Positions 10,254 to 19,741 of a DNA stretch of 35,090 nucleotides are shown here, piece after piece (position 1 is the first letter of the stretch; every line of letters starts with the position of its first letter). The DNA lies in contig MNCI01014356.1 in assembly GCA_015680685.1 (NCBI GenBank), forward strand, positions 74,871-109,960. The letters are read 5' to 3'. This DNA comes from Gnetum montanum (taxonomy: Eukaryota > Streptophyta > Gnetopsida > Gnetales > Gnetaceae). The notes beneath the pieces are model-generated. The model was given only the letters and a program-made list of their open reading frames with translations. It was not told the origin of the DNA and searched no databases. Both the position numbers and the translations under genes were made by a program.

Positions 10254-11107
10254 TGATGAATGCAAAATACCCCTACACTCAACCATATGAATCACTAAGT
10301 GTTCATAGGTGATCTAAACAAATTTCATGGATTCTATATCTTCTAGTACACTAGCCTCTAGGAAGTGAACTTTCCCTAATAGTCATTCATTGTTTTCCTA
10401 ATTACACTTGTGATATGCAAAGGTATGGTTGAGTGTAATTGAAGCATATAATTTTTACTATTGTTATGTTTTATATTTTGGGTGATTAAAATAAAGGATG
10501 AAAGTAATGAAGTAATTTAATTGATAATTTAACTTCACTAACTAACCTAACTAATCCTAATATAAGCACCCATTTCCACTTGTTACACACATCCTAAACA
10601 CATTTAGTGCTATTGGGTTACCAAACACTAAGCATTACTAGGATTACCAAGCATCAACCGTATGCTTGAAGTGGTCATACTTATGTGCTTAATTAATCAC
10701 TACCTAATCTAGCTTAGTTTGGATTACTTTAGCTTAATTACTTAAAGCATTAGAGGAAATTGCATAAAATATTAAATGCAAAAATAAATAATTGATCTAT
10801 TTCAAAGTGCTACAAATTTTACCAAAAAGCTAATCTTTATTGTTGCACATACTACTATGCTCAGGTACAATAGTGCTCGAATAAAGATTTGTACACTCTT
10901 TACTCCTACTATGGGCACTTAGAAAAATATTCTAACTTCCAAATGACAAAACTGCAAGAGTTCGACTATAACTATGATAAGAAATCCAATAACCATGGTG
11001 GGTGAGCACATATTTATAGGCAAGAATAAACACTACATCGACAGGGCCTAGTTGATGAGGCCTAGTTAACAGGGCCCAGTCAATGCAACCAATCCATGAT
11101 TCATCAG
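10254..11107 (-). mobile_element. Solo LTR E (D/A/B family) inserted in element F gag
   Basis: This 854-base LTR runs from TGATG...to...CATCA on the plus strand. In minus orientation it has a TATA box (11011-11018) and an AATAAAGATT signal (near 10835). No primer-binding site follows its end and no purine tract precedes its start, so it is a solo LTR left by recombination between two LTRs. The minus-strand flanks AAAGC and AAAGA match at four of five bases and are the expected 5-base target duplication. The gag frame of element F is continuous across the two flanks. Confidence 0.8.
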
Positions 11108-11345
11108 CTTTTAAGGATGATGTAGGGATGATTGGTAAGTGGCATGCATTCATTGTGAAAGGTAATCACATGTTTCATAAGATTAAATTCTCCTTTATAC
11201 TTAGTAACATTTGGTAATGAAACATCTTTAGGAGCTTGAATGAAGAAAGAAAAAGGACTAGTGGGATTGATAAGGAGAGGTGCAATTGAAACTTTAGGAC
11301 TATTGCCATGTAGTGTTTTGGCTTTTCAAACATGGTCCTCTATAG
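11108..11345 (-). pseudogene. Element F gag, N-terminal part of the capsid core
   Basis: The minus frame reads FFIQAPKDVSLPNVTKYKG, then LMKHVITFHNECMPLTNHP, then YIILK up to the solo LTR boundary. This is the LPxFxxYxGxxDPxxHLxxFxxxC...F pattern that opens the Ty3 gag capsid domain. The frame resumes on the other side of the solo LTR at 10253. Upstream minus-strand sequence (to about 11860) keeps a loosely open, Pro/Ser/Leu-rich frame that may be the gag N-terminus. Confidence 0.65.
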
Positions 11346-12602
11346 TGTAAAGTTTGGAAGATATATCATGAAGTAGGAGCATCAATTTAGGTGTGATATT
11401 AGGGATGTTTTAAGTGAAGTTGCTTAGCATGGAATTATGAGTGGGTAAGATTAGTTGAGATCGTACCATGGTGGGTATTAGTATTAATGGTATAATAGAT
11501 TGGTTGAGAAGGTACCATGGTCAAAATTAGTGTTGATGGTGCAATGTTATAGTGTGGGATATCATGTGTAGATGAAGAAAATGATAAGAAAGCCTATTAT
11601 TTTTGAATAAGAACATTGTGTATCTTGGATAAAAAAATATTAAGTAATGGATTAACATTTTATACCAACACTAGGAGAGTAGGATTGATTGTAGCAATGT
11701 CAAGCAATAAACCATATATAGGAGGTAAGTTAACCATGTATGAAACTATAGTAGTGAAAGTAGAAGAAATGGAAGTAGTGGTATGTAAAACATGCATGGA
11801 AAATGAATTATTAAAGTTGATTCGATTAATGTGATACAAAATGGCATATGAAAGGTGGATAGTGTGCTAGTGATGAAGGTTGGCAGATAATAAAGTATGA
11901 GAATTTACATCATCTTCATCATCAAAGATTCTAAAACCAATACTTTTACTATGTTGGTCATGGACCTAAAAATTTCACTTTCTAACGTTGATATTGGGAT
12001 TCCCAATGGAATGTTCTCTGATACTACTTGTCATGGCCTATATTTCTTTCCTAGCAAGTACATATGCTACCAATGTAACTTGATTATACTTGGTGAGCTT
12101 AATGGATTGGCTAGGGTTCGGCAATAATGATCCCAAACCATTAATTATCCCATATTTAGTCATCCTCCATAGATCATTCTTAGTTAGCATGATGCTTAAT
12201 TCCCTCTTTGCATATGCAACTTTGTAGTCATGTTGTGTCATGCATGTTGTAAGTACCTAAGCTTTCTTCATTTCCATCAACTTACAAACTTGAGAGCCCT
12301 AGGAAGAGTCAAATTCTTGCCCTATCATGGTATCAAAGAGAGTCTCCTATGCAAACTTAGAAAAAGAAAAAAGGATCAAGTGCAGAAGAGACTAAAAAAT
12401 AAAACTAAGCAAAAATACTCGAAGCGATAAAAATGTTGAGTGCTAGGAAGGACCTATAGGTTACTGTGCTTAGATTTCAAGATACTAGAAATCCTATTGG
12501 CCCTCATAGCATCAAAAATGATCTTTACATCTCCACAAGGATACCTCAATGAACTAAGTGTTGAGATACTTAATGCATAAGCATATCTGGTCTTCAAATC
12601 AA
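11346..12602 (-). other. Element F leader and gag N-terminal region, degenerate
   Basis: This is internal DNA between the F 5' LTR and recognisable gag. Short open frames occur on both strands, but none shows family motifs. Imperfect repeats of GTACCATGGTG/GTACCATGGTC occur near 11465 and 11513. No convincing primer-binding site is found directly below 12603. Confidence 0.35.
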
Positions 12603-13847
12603 TGTAACCCTTGATGAATCAACGATTATAAAATGAATTAGCACAAATCCTCTAATCAAATATGGACTTAACCTATCACACATGATCCAGGAATGGTAGG
12701 GAATGATGAAAAAGAAATTACATTTAATGTTAAAAATAGCTAAAATTTGAAATTGTTGAAAATTAACTAAGTGTGGAAATGTTAAAATTAAGTGTAAAAT
12801 GTGATGTGATATGAGAGAAAAATAGAAGTATAGAATATCCATGAATAAGCATAAAATGGATTTAGAGAGATGTCGTGATATGGAAAAAAGATTTCCAGAT
12901 GCTGCATTGATAAGAAAAGAAAGTATTCATCTTCTATTAAAGGCCAAACTACAATTGATAAAAAAACTGTAACAATGATAGAGAGTTAGAATTGATAAAA
13001 GAGGGCTTAGATCTTCAGCAAAATATAGATTTAAAGGATTGAACAAGACCTCTAAAGGATTGGGTGATGGATGGAGAAGCTATTCACATAATCCAAAGTT
13101 GATTCCAAGCCAAAATGGAATTGTTTCAGCTAAGGTTCCTATCACTAACACTTGGGTAGAAAGGAATCTAACTCTTAAAGTATCATCAAAAGTGCAAGAA
13201 ATGTAGAAAGAAGCTAAGGAGTGCACGGGTATTGCAGTGTTGGTAGGCGCTTGCGCTATTGATCTCTATGGTGTGCCAAGTGCTTGCAAATCTCAAAAAA
13301 AGATTCCTCTCACCAAAAGATCCTTGAAAGACATGCCTTCCATTCAGATTCTTCATGCAAAAGTTTTATGCATAAAAATCTTCACCCTCTCTATTGTGTT
13401 AAAAGATCTCTCCCTCTACCTCTCTTGTACTAGAATTCCAAAAATTTGGATGTTGAGCTTGTATTAATAGGTTTAAATTTACATGATTTGATTTAGGATT
13501 GTTAAAATTAAATCATGTAGATCATGAGGAAAGACACATTGGGACCCATGAAACTTTCTAGAAAGTTATAGATGAGAGAATTGATGCATAGCTTGTGGAG
13601 GTATGAAACGATATCAAATGTCAAAAGTATGATTAACATGAGATGTCAACAAATAAAATGACACCACATATTGGAAAAGTAGATGTGCAAAAGATTTGAA
13701 GTCAGGATTGACACAAGATTTGACATCAGATGTCAAAATTGAAAACCATGGATGGAGTAAAAAATGATGTTGGAAATGGCTTTGTGTTGATACCCATAAA
13801 ATATAGTAATGCTTAGATTTGATTCAATATGAATAAAAGTAGGTACA
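12603..13847 (-). mobile_element. 5' LTR of element F
   Basis: A direct repeat of 5067-6356 (see landmarks there). In minus orientation it begins TGTACCTAC at 13847, parallel to TGTTGCACCCAC in the 3' copy, and ends GGGTTACA at 12603. It includes CCTATTAATACAAGC near 13465 as a TATA-like site. The ends TGT...ACA fit LTR termini. The boundary at 12603 is less certain because similarity to the 3' copy extends a few bases further (ATCAATG against ATCGATA). Confidence 0.6.
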
Positions 13848-13961
13848 ATAGTTATCTTATAAGTATTATGTAGACAAGAGATTATAAGTTTAAGTTACAC
13901 TTGAGATAGATTCATGTTTAAACCAAGTTTTATCAAAGGTATTGTTTTCTGATAAATAGTC

Positions 13962-14100
13962 TTTAGTGATAGATGGCTAAAGTGGTTAATTCATTATCTT
14001 GTTAGGAAAAAGGTTTTCAATTCAAGTCACACTTGTCACATCATTATAATTCTTAGTGTTAAATTATTTTATGTTACCCCCACACCCATTTAGTTTTTCC
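13962..14100 (+). mobile_element. Possible tRNA-derived SINE, plus strand
   Basis: GATGGCTAAAGTGGTTAATTC at 13972 gives a good A box (TGGCTAAAGTGG), and about 30 bases later TTTTCAATTCAAGTC resembles a decayed B box. A similar B-box-like stretch with ACACTTG lies about 130 bases upstream (near 13890), as in a dimeric tRNA-like SINE. Evidence is limited to these boxes. Confidence 0.35.
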
Positions 14101-14473
14101 TATAAAGAACTTTACCAAACTATTGTGTTCGTTATATGTTGGATATACATCTTTCGGTGTACTTCTAGTCATTCTTTAGAATTCCAACACTCCCTCTCCA
14201 AATAGTTTTAAGTTCAACACCAATGGAAAAAGAGTTTAATATGGAATTACTAGTTTCCAAAGACTTAGAGGTATACTAAAGTTTTTGATGTATTTTTATT
14301 TTAGTTTCATATGTGAATATTAATTGAAATGATGGTAATGTGTTTATTTTAGGTTGTAAAGCTTGTGTTCGAGCTTAAGTGCAACTATTTGAAAAGAGGT
14401 TAGGATTTTACTTTGAACAGAAATTATGATTTTGCTCATCTATGGTACTTTGGAGCCTTGGCTTAAAATACTC

Positions 14474-14637
14474 TTCTTTTCTTTTTGGGTGTTGGAGTTA
14501 AAAATAATTCTAATATAGTTATACCCCAAAATATATAACCCAATTAGAACTTTATAAGTTAGTATTGTTCACCAGAATCGAACCCATTACTTGGAGCTTT
14601 CACATCAAGAGTCTTTCAACTAGGCTAACACCCCATT
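14474..14637 (-). mobile_element. tRNA-derived SINE, copy in duplication unit 1
   Basis: On the minus strand: ATGGGGTGTTAGCCTAGTTG, with A box TAGCCTAGTTG (14617-14627). B box GGTTCGATTC lies at 14575-14584. A tRNA-unrelated body follows (TTTTGGGGTATAAC) and the element ends near CACCCAAAAAG. Both boxes match the RNA polymerase III consensus almost perfectly. The tRNA-like head is about 70 bases long. Its diverged relative lies at 7588-7730. Confidence 0.65.
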
Positions 14638-14912
14638 GATTATACCTTTCTTTTTAATTTTCTAAGAATGAATAAAGATGGTTGACTTAACTTGGCAACC
14701 TCTTTTGCCTAAAAAAATAATGAACTAACTACTTCAACCTATAGTACTTATCTACAATTGCATCCATATCACTTTCATAGAAACTCACAAGTTTACTGAT
14801 TATCCATTAAGAGAAGTATCCATATCAAGCATATGATTACCTTGATCACTTTCCTATTGGAAAAAACAAAAAACAATTAACTACGTCACTTCAATTCATT
14901 TTTAGGTAAAGA

Positions 14913-15768
14913 GGTAATTGGTTGCGGATATCCAACCTCATAATCAAAAATCTATAAATACCAATTAACTTTATGATTGTTTGGGCAAAGAGGTAATCGG
15001 TTGTGAATATCCACTATGCTAAATCCTAGCTATTATCAAAAGTCTAATTTTATTTTAGTTTCATATGTGAACATTATTTGAAATGATGGTAATGTGTTTA
15101 TTTTAGGTTGTAAAGCTTGTGTTCGAGCTTAAGTGCAACTATTTGAAAAGATGTTAGGATTTTACTTTGAAAAGAGATTAGGATTTTGCTCATCTATGGT
15201 ACTTCGGAGCCTTGGCTTAAAATACTCTTCTTTTCTTTTTGGGTGTTGGAATTAAAAATAATTCTAATATAGTTATACCCCAAAATATATAACCCAATTA
15301 GAACTTTATAAATTAGCATTGCTCACTAGAATCAAACACATGACTTAGAGCTTTTACATCAAGAGTCTTCCACCGAGGCTAACACCTCATTGATTATACT
15401 TTTCATTTTAGTTTTGTAAAAATGATTAAAGATGGTTGACTTGGCAACCTCCTTTGCCTAAAAAAATAATAAACTAACTACCTGAACGTGTATTACTTAT
15501 ATACAATTGCATCCATATCACTTTCATAGAAACTCACAATTTTACTGATTATCCATTAAGCCAAGTATCCATCTCAAGCATATGATTACCTTGATCACTT
15601 TATTATTGAAAAAAACAAAAATAAAAAATAAAAAACAATTGGTTGGGATATCCACGTAATCAAAAATTTATAAATACCGATTAACTTTATGATTGTTTGG
15701 GCAAAGAGGTAATCGGTTATGAATATCCACTTTACTAAATCCCAGCTATTATCAAAAATCTATAAATA
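14913..15768 (+). promoter_or_regulatory. Lectin gene promoter: four copies of a GGTAATCGGTT/TATA module
   Basis: A module with GGTAATYGGTTG-GATATCCA or -GAATATCCAC followed by ATCAAAAATCTATAAATA occurs four times: 14913 (TATA at 14953-14960), 14992 (TATA decayed to TCTAATTT), 15636 (TATA at 15669-15676) and 15708 (TATA at 15761-15768, TATAAATAGG). The last lies about 200 bases before the start codon, so transcription should begin near 15795. Two modules are present in each duplication unit. Light- or clock-type elements often include GATAT/AATATC cores, but that reading is inference. Confidence 0.55.
15228..15391 (-). mobile_element. tRNA-derived SINE, copy in duplication unit 2
   Basis: This is the paralogue of the SINE at 14474-14637, carried along by the tandem duplication rather than inserted separately. 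The A box reads TAGCCTCGGTGG; the B box has decayed to GTTTGATTC. It lies about 370 bases upstream of the lectin gene TATA box, in opposite orientation to the gene. Confidence 0.65.
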
Positions 15769-15927
15769 GGCCTCACCTCCGCTGTTTAAGCTACTTTGTC
15801 GCCTTGCTCCTTCCAAGAAGAAATAGCATTAAACCCTGAGAAGGTTTTTAGTTGCAAAATTGCAAGATCGAAAACCGCGCTATAAGTTACAACGAGACCG
15901 TGTGCCGTTCACAAGAATCCAACCACG

Positions 15928-15960
15928 ATGGCTAGAAATAGCCAGCAGAGGTGGGATTAA
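15928..15960 (+). other. In-frame upstream ORF or lost N-terminus of the lectin gene
   Basis: ATGGCT at 15928 is in a strong plant start context (ACGATGGC). It opens a 10-codon frame (MARNSQQRWD) that ends at TAA 15958-15960. It is in the same frame as the main ORF, whose ATG follows after one codon. Either it is a regulatory upstream ORF or a point mutation created a stop in the original N-terminus and translation now starts at 15964. Confidence 0.6.
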
Positions 15961-15963
15961 AGA

Positions 15964-16467
15964 ATGAGCAGACCAGAAACCAGGGACGCAAGAAAGATGG
16001 AAAGAAGAAGCAAACTGACAGTGGCGGTTACTATGGTGGCCATAGCCATGGGAGTTGTGAAAATCCAATCAAAAACAGACATAGAAACATGCATAGCTTT
16101 ATCTGAGGGGATCGTGAGGGCAGCGGCCTGCAACAGCAGCAGCAGCGACGGGAACGTATGGGAAACTTTTTTCTGGGGGGAGCGTCGTGATTCTGAAGGT
16201 TTTCGTATTTTTGCTCTGGTTAACGCAGGCACAAAGCAGGCCCTCAGGAGCGTAGGGAATTTTCTGGATGTGACCGAGGGACAGATCTCATCTTCCAGTC
16301 CTTACAATGCCTCCATTGCTTGGAGTATCCGCTATGACATGGGCAATGTATTCAGCCCCCTCCGCACCGGTGAAAATGTGCACCAAAATGTCATGCTCAC
16401 ACAAGGTGGTCACCTTATTCTGTCTCCCTGGAATAAGGAAGATAACGAGCTCCGGTACATCACGTAG
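15964..16467 (+). CDS. EUL-domain (Euonymus-type, ricin-B-like) lectin, intact, 167 aa
   Basis: The predicted protein is a carbohydrate-binding lectin of the Euonymus lectin (EUL/EULS) family, known in plants as stress-responsive nucleocytoplasmic lectins. The domain can be followed from about residue 32 (VKIQSKTDIETCIAL, matching the VKVYSKADPxxSLTI-type first strand). The middle, DSEGFRIFALVNAGTKQAL (76-94), is the most conserved block of the family (DEEGxPAFALVNKxTGxAxK). SPYNASIAWSIRYDMG (112-127) corresponds to PYNPDxxDESVLWTxSxDxG. The end is LILSPWNKEDNELRYIT (151-167), against VLWEWxKGDNQRWKI. Length fits a single EUL domain. Residues 12-31 are basic and then hydrophobic (KLTVAVTMVAIAMGV), a possible signal anchor that is unusual for this family. 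Tryptophan in the QRW position is Tyr and several ligand-loop residues differ, so sugar binding is uncertain. An in-frame stop just upstream fixes the start. The gene is intronless and CpG-retaining among decayed repeats, so a recent retrogene is possible. Confidence 0.7.
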   Translation: MSRPETRDARKMERRSKLTVAVTMVAIAMGVVKIQSKTDIETCIALSEGIVRAAACNSSSSDGNVWETFFWGERRDSEGFRIFALVNAGTKQALRSVGNFLDVTEGQISSSSPYNASIAWSIRYDMGNVFSPLRTGENVHQNVMLTQGGHLILSPWNKEDNELRYIT

Positions 16468-16518
16468 AAAATAATGCCCCGCCTTGCCCCGCTCTGGTAC
16501 ATTACGTAGATATAATGA
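16449..16518 (+). repeat. Short tandem repeat over the lectin stop codon
   Basis: GCTCCGGTACATCACGTAGA (16449-16468) recurs as GCTCTGGTACATTACGTAGA (16491-16510), offset 42 bases. The first copy contains the TAG stop; the second lies in the 3' untranslated region. Both differences are CpG-type or C-to-T changes. Confidence 0.85.
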
Positions 16519-16745
16519 GCACAAAATTACTTTCAGTTTTAATGATGTCAAGAATATCATTGTCCTCTTATTAAGAGAATGGTTGGGTGGATGTGTTGGG
16601 CTTGCTGTCCAAATAATTAATCACTTGAGACTACCCATAAAAAAATAAAACAAAAAATAAGAAGATAAAAAAATTAATTGAAAATAAATAATTGAAAAAA
16701 AATTGTAAAATCAAAGAAAAGAAAAAACATTCACTAATTCTACTT
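16505..16745 (-). other. Element A 3' tail with T-rich tract; also lectin 3' flank
   Basis: On the minus strand this runs from AGTTTAGT-like internal sequence through a long T-rich tract (16735-16640) to ATTAATTATTTGGACAG...ACATCCACCCAACCATTC. It then continues CTTAATAAGAG...AATGATATTCTT...TTAAAACT. The same order of blocks occurs in element B at 28240-27770, so this is element A DNA up to about 16505. On the plus strand the tract reads as A-rich and contains AATAAA (16644-16649), a plausible polyadenylation signal for the lectin gene. Confidence 0.55.
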
Positions 16746-18763
16746 GTTACAATGGAAGATATCCCCCATGACTAAGCCTTTGAGCATGGCTAGAATTAAT
16801 AAATGAAAAATTTGGATCCAAGAATTTTGGGAACGTTGGAGTCTAGTCATATCCAAACCATTAGGTGTCCTTTGATGTGGTGGTTGGAATATACCAAAAT
16901 TAGGGATCACAACCTTGATTAAAGTAAGCATAGTCGGGCAAATTATGAGATGTAGTCATATGATAAGGAGTTGACCCACTATGGTACCCATGACCGTAAG
17001 TTGGTATGCAAGGATCGATATGTCTCCTTACATGGTTATATTCATTGGGCCCCATTGTTGTTGGAGTATTTATTGGTGGCCCTCATAGGGTAACGAGAGG
17101 TGTTAAGTTCAAGGAGAAAGATGCACCATAGCGTTGGGCTTGTGCTAAGTTGGTGGATGTAGTGGGTTTAGAACCATGTTGTCTCTTTCTTTGGTCATGC
17201 CTAAAGAAAGGACGCATCTGACATTGTGAAGGATTTCCACTACAATTGATAGTAGCAAAACAAGTAATGTTTGTGGGTTGGTGCTATGGTGCAAAAACTT
17301 CTAGTACACCTACTGGTAATGTGGAAGGAGGTGAAGGGTGAGAATATTAAAGGTGAAGAGAAGTGCAAGAAGAGGACATAGGCTACTGGTACATAGGAAA
17401 ATGATAATGATGTGGTAAGATAGAAGATGTTGACCTAGTTGGGGAAATAGGATGCTGAACATAATAAGCGCTGGGGTTTAGATAGTAGGAAGGTTATGTC
17501 TAGTTTGAGGGTGGCCTCCCCCATGACTAGGGTTGTTGCCATTGTGGTTGAACACGGTATTGCTATATGAAGTTTGGATGTAACATTCCTTCCGAATGGT
17601 CATTTGAATGTGACAAGACTGGATAGTGGCCTTTGGGATGATCGTACAGAAAAACATTACATTGATGCATATGATTAGTAGTTGAGTTCTTATCCTTGTT
17701 TTTTTGACCCTTCTTTCCGATTTTCTAGTGGTGTTCTTTCCTATTTCTTAGTTCATCATGGTTCCACCTCTAATAATGTTTTCATATTCTCCACATTTTT
17801 CATGCATCCATTCCATCATCTTATTGATCTTTTCCTTAATTTCATCTAGTGATTGTATTATTGGCAAAATTGATTCCACCTCCTTGAGGTGAGTTGATTT
17901 CTCCTCTTCATGATCATGGACCTTTACTATTTTGAGATTTTGGTCCTGTTGGAATCTATCAACATTCTCCCATTTAGCTATTCCTCCTTCTTCTTTTGCT
18001 GCCTACTTAATAAGCTCTTGGAATTGGTGGGTTCATAGCTCATATAGTTGACCTAGGGCGTACATCCCTAGGATCTCCCTTGTTTCATTATAGAGCCCAT
18101 CCATGATGTGACACATTAGCCTTTCCTTAAAGAACCCATGGCTTGGGCATTTGTTAAATAGTAAATAGTGTCTTTCTAAGGTGATGTCCAAGGGTTCTTG
18201 TTGCCCTTGTTTCCACTCTTGGATTTTTCTCCTCAAGCCTAACACTATTGCATAGGTTTGATATCTTTCATTAAATAGTTCTACATTGTTAGCCAACATC
18301 AAATTGATTTTGGTTTTATGGACCTATAGCATACTTTTGCTTGGCCAATGAGTGTCATAGGGAAGAGCTTAAGTTTTTGCCACCCATTATCAATATTGTT
18401 CCATACATAGGCATCATGGAAGGCTTGTAAATGATGTTGTAGATCTAAGTCATAGCCTTCTGAAAACTTGGGAAAATTATTTAAATCAAGCCTTGGTAGA
18501 TGACTCTCCTTAAGATGCTTGTGGGATATTTGAATAGCCTCTTGTATATGCATTATGCTCGTAGTGGCTAGTAGGGGTTCATCGTCACTAGGTAGGTTAG
18601 GAATTTGTAAGTTGGGATGATGTTGCCTTCATTTATGCACATATGAGACCCCCACATCAGATTGAGTATGTCAAACTTCATCTTCATCATCATATAATTT
18701 TTTGGTTTGCCAATGAATTGCCTTACTGGTTGTTGCATTATCCTAGTCTTATGAGAGAGACAT
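16746..18763 (-). pseudogene. Element A gag (no pol follows)
   Basis: The probable start is ATGTCTCTC at 18763. The capsid core reads LDLNNFPKFSEGYDLDLQHH, then LQAFHDAYVWNNI, then WQKLKLFPMTLIGQAKVCY (18553-18303), then FNERYQTYAIVLGLRRKIQEW and CPSHGFFKERLMCHIMDGL (18302-18033). These are Ty3 gag motifs (HLxxFxxxC, LFPxSLxGxAxxWY, F...Y...QxxxE). A coiled coil follows at about 18000-17760 (STHLKEVESILPIIQSLDEI). Next comes a degenerate zinc knuckle (17608-17661, CNVFLYDHPKGHYP) and a long Gln/Pro/Tyr/Ser-rich tail to about 16750. There is one frame change near 18300 and many stops. No protease, RT or integrase is visible, so element A encoded only Gag. Gag would form the cytoplasmic particle that packages element RNA. 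Confidence 0.7.
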
Positions 18764-18876
18764 TGTTGTGAATTTTTGTGTGATTTATTTGCAATTACTT
18801 CTTTCTAAAATATATATCATTAATACTTCTTTACAATGATCTTAGATGATATAACTAATGTAGATAACTAGCACCA

Positions 18877-18894
18877 TCCTTGGCAATGGTGCCA
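18877..18894 (-). other. Element A primer-binding site (tRNA-Asp type)
   Basis: The minus strand reads TGGCACCATTGCCAAGGA, one base past the LTR end. The plant tRNA-Asp site used by Athila-type elements is TGGCGCCGTTGCCGGGGA. The four differences are G-to-A, three of them at former CpG. Confidence 0.75.
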
Positions 18895-18895
18895 A

Positions 18896-19741
18896 TGATG
18901 AGTGGCTGGGTATCCCTACACTCAACCATACAAATATGAGCATGTATGCATGATCTAGTTGAACTCCACAAATGTACTAGTTGTGGTATCTAGATAGTTA
19001 CATGTTGATTGCAGGTCGCTATCTTCCCACCTAGACTAGTATTTCCTTTGTCACGTATGACTTAGTCTAAAGTGAGGTGTATGATGTGATCCTAAACTAG
19101 TGCTACTCCTAGAGACAATGGAAAATAATCATAATTAAACTAATAAGAAAGAGGGAATGAAGTATAAACTAGCTTAAGTTCAATGAGCATCCATCCCTTA
19201 ATCATCCATGCACATCTTGGACCTTGTGTGCTAGTTTTGGGATTACCAAGCATATATTACTTGAGCACTCCTACATATGCTACTGGGTTACCAACTAGTA
19301 CACTTAAATGTTCGTGATTAGGTCATACTCCTTCTACATTAATAAAAAAGAATAATAAATGATGGTAGAGAAATATTCATTAAGAAAATAGTAAGAAACA
19401 ATAACAATTAAACTATTAAAACTAAGTGAATGGTGCAATGATGGAGTAATCTTCATCTTTATTATTGGTCATGTGTGTGTCCAAGTATGTCACACTCGAA
19501 TAAAGGTTTTGTACAATTACAATCATCACACTATGGGCATGCACTGAGGAAAGAATTGAAATTAACTAAAGAATGACAAAAAGACTCTATTCCTAACTGA
19601 CTAGATCCTTTCTCTATGCACCCGAATGTGTAATTATAGGCTCACATAGGAATCATGATATCGTGTATCCGATATCACATACGCAATATCCTGGATTGGA
19701 TATCGTGGGTTCGATATCGGAGCCTGACAAGTCATGGTTCA
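18896..19741 (-). mobile_element. 5' LTR of element A
   Basis: This 846-base LTR ends CACTCATCA next to the primer-binding site and begins TGAACCATGAC at 19741. TATAATTA lies at 19632-19639 (minus). The transcript-start region AGTGCATGCCCATAGTG...CTTTATTCGAGTG and the AATAAAGATGAAG signal match LTRs D, E and B. Its U3 carries four GATATC sites in 62 bases (19657-19718) that are absent from the sister LTRs. Confidence 0.75.

Larger units (their letters stand above)
14294..15763. repeat. Tandem duplication (about 750 + 716 bases) upstream of the lectin gene
   Basis: Copy 1 (14294-15042) and copy 2 (15048-15763) are collinear from TTTTAGTTTCATATGTGAA through GTTGTAAAGCTTGTGTTCGAGC, a SINE, and a promoter-like end with TATAAATA. 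The offset is 754 at the start and about 715 at the end because of small indels. Copies differ at scattered bases, so the event is not recent. Copy 2 ends in the TATA box of the lectin gene. Confidence 0.9.

Noticed and set aside
12328-12340. TGGTATCAAAGAG, resembling an initiator-Met tRNA primer-binding site on the plus strand
   Set aside because: No LTR end with a matching partner is seen just before it, and the surrounding element F runs on the minus strand; probably chance.
13237-13467. 76-residue plus-strand ORF in the element F 5' LTR
   Set aside because: The matching position of the 3' LTR has no ORF; no motif.
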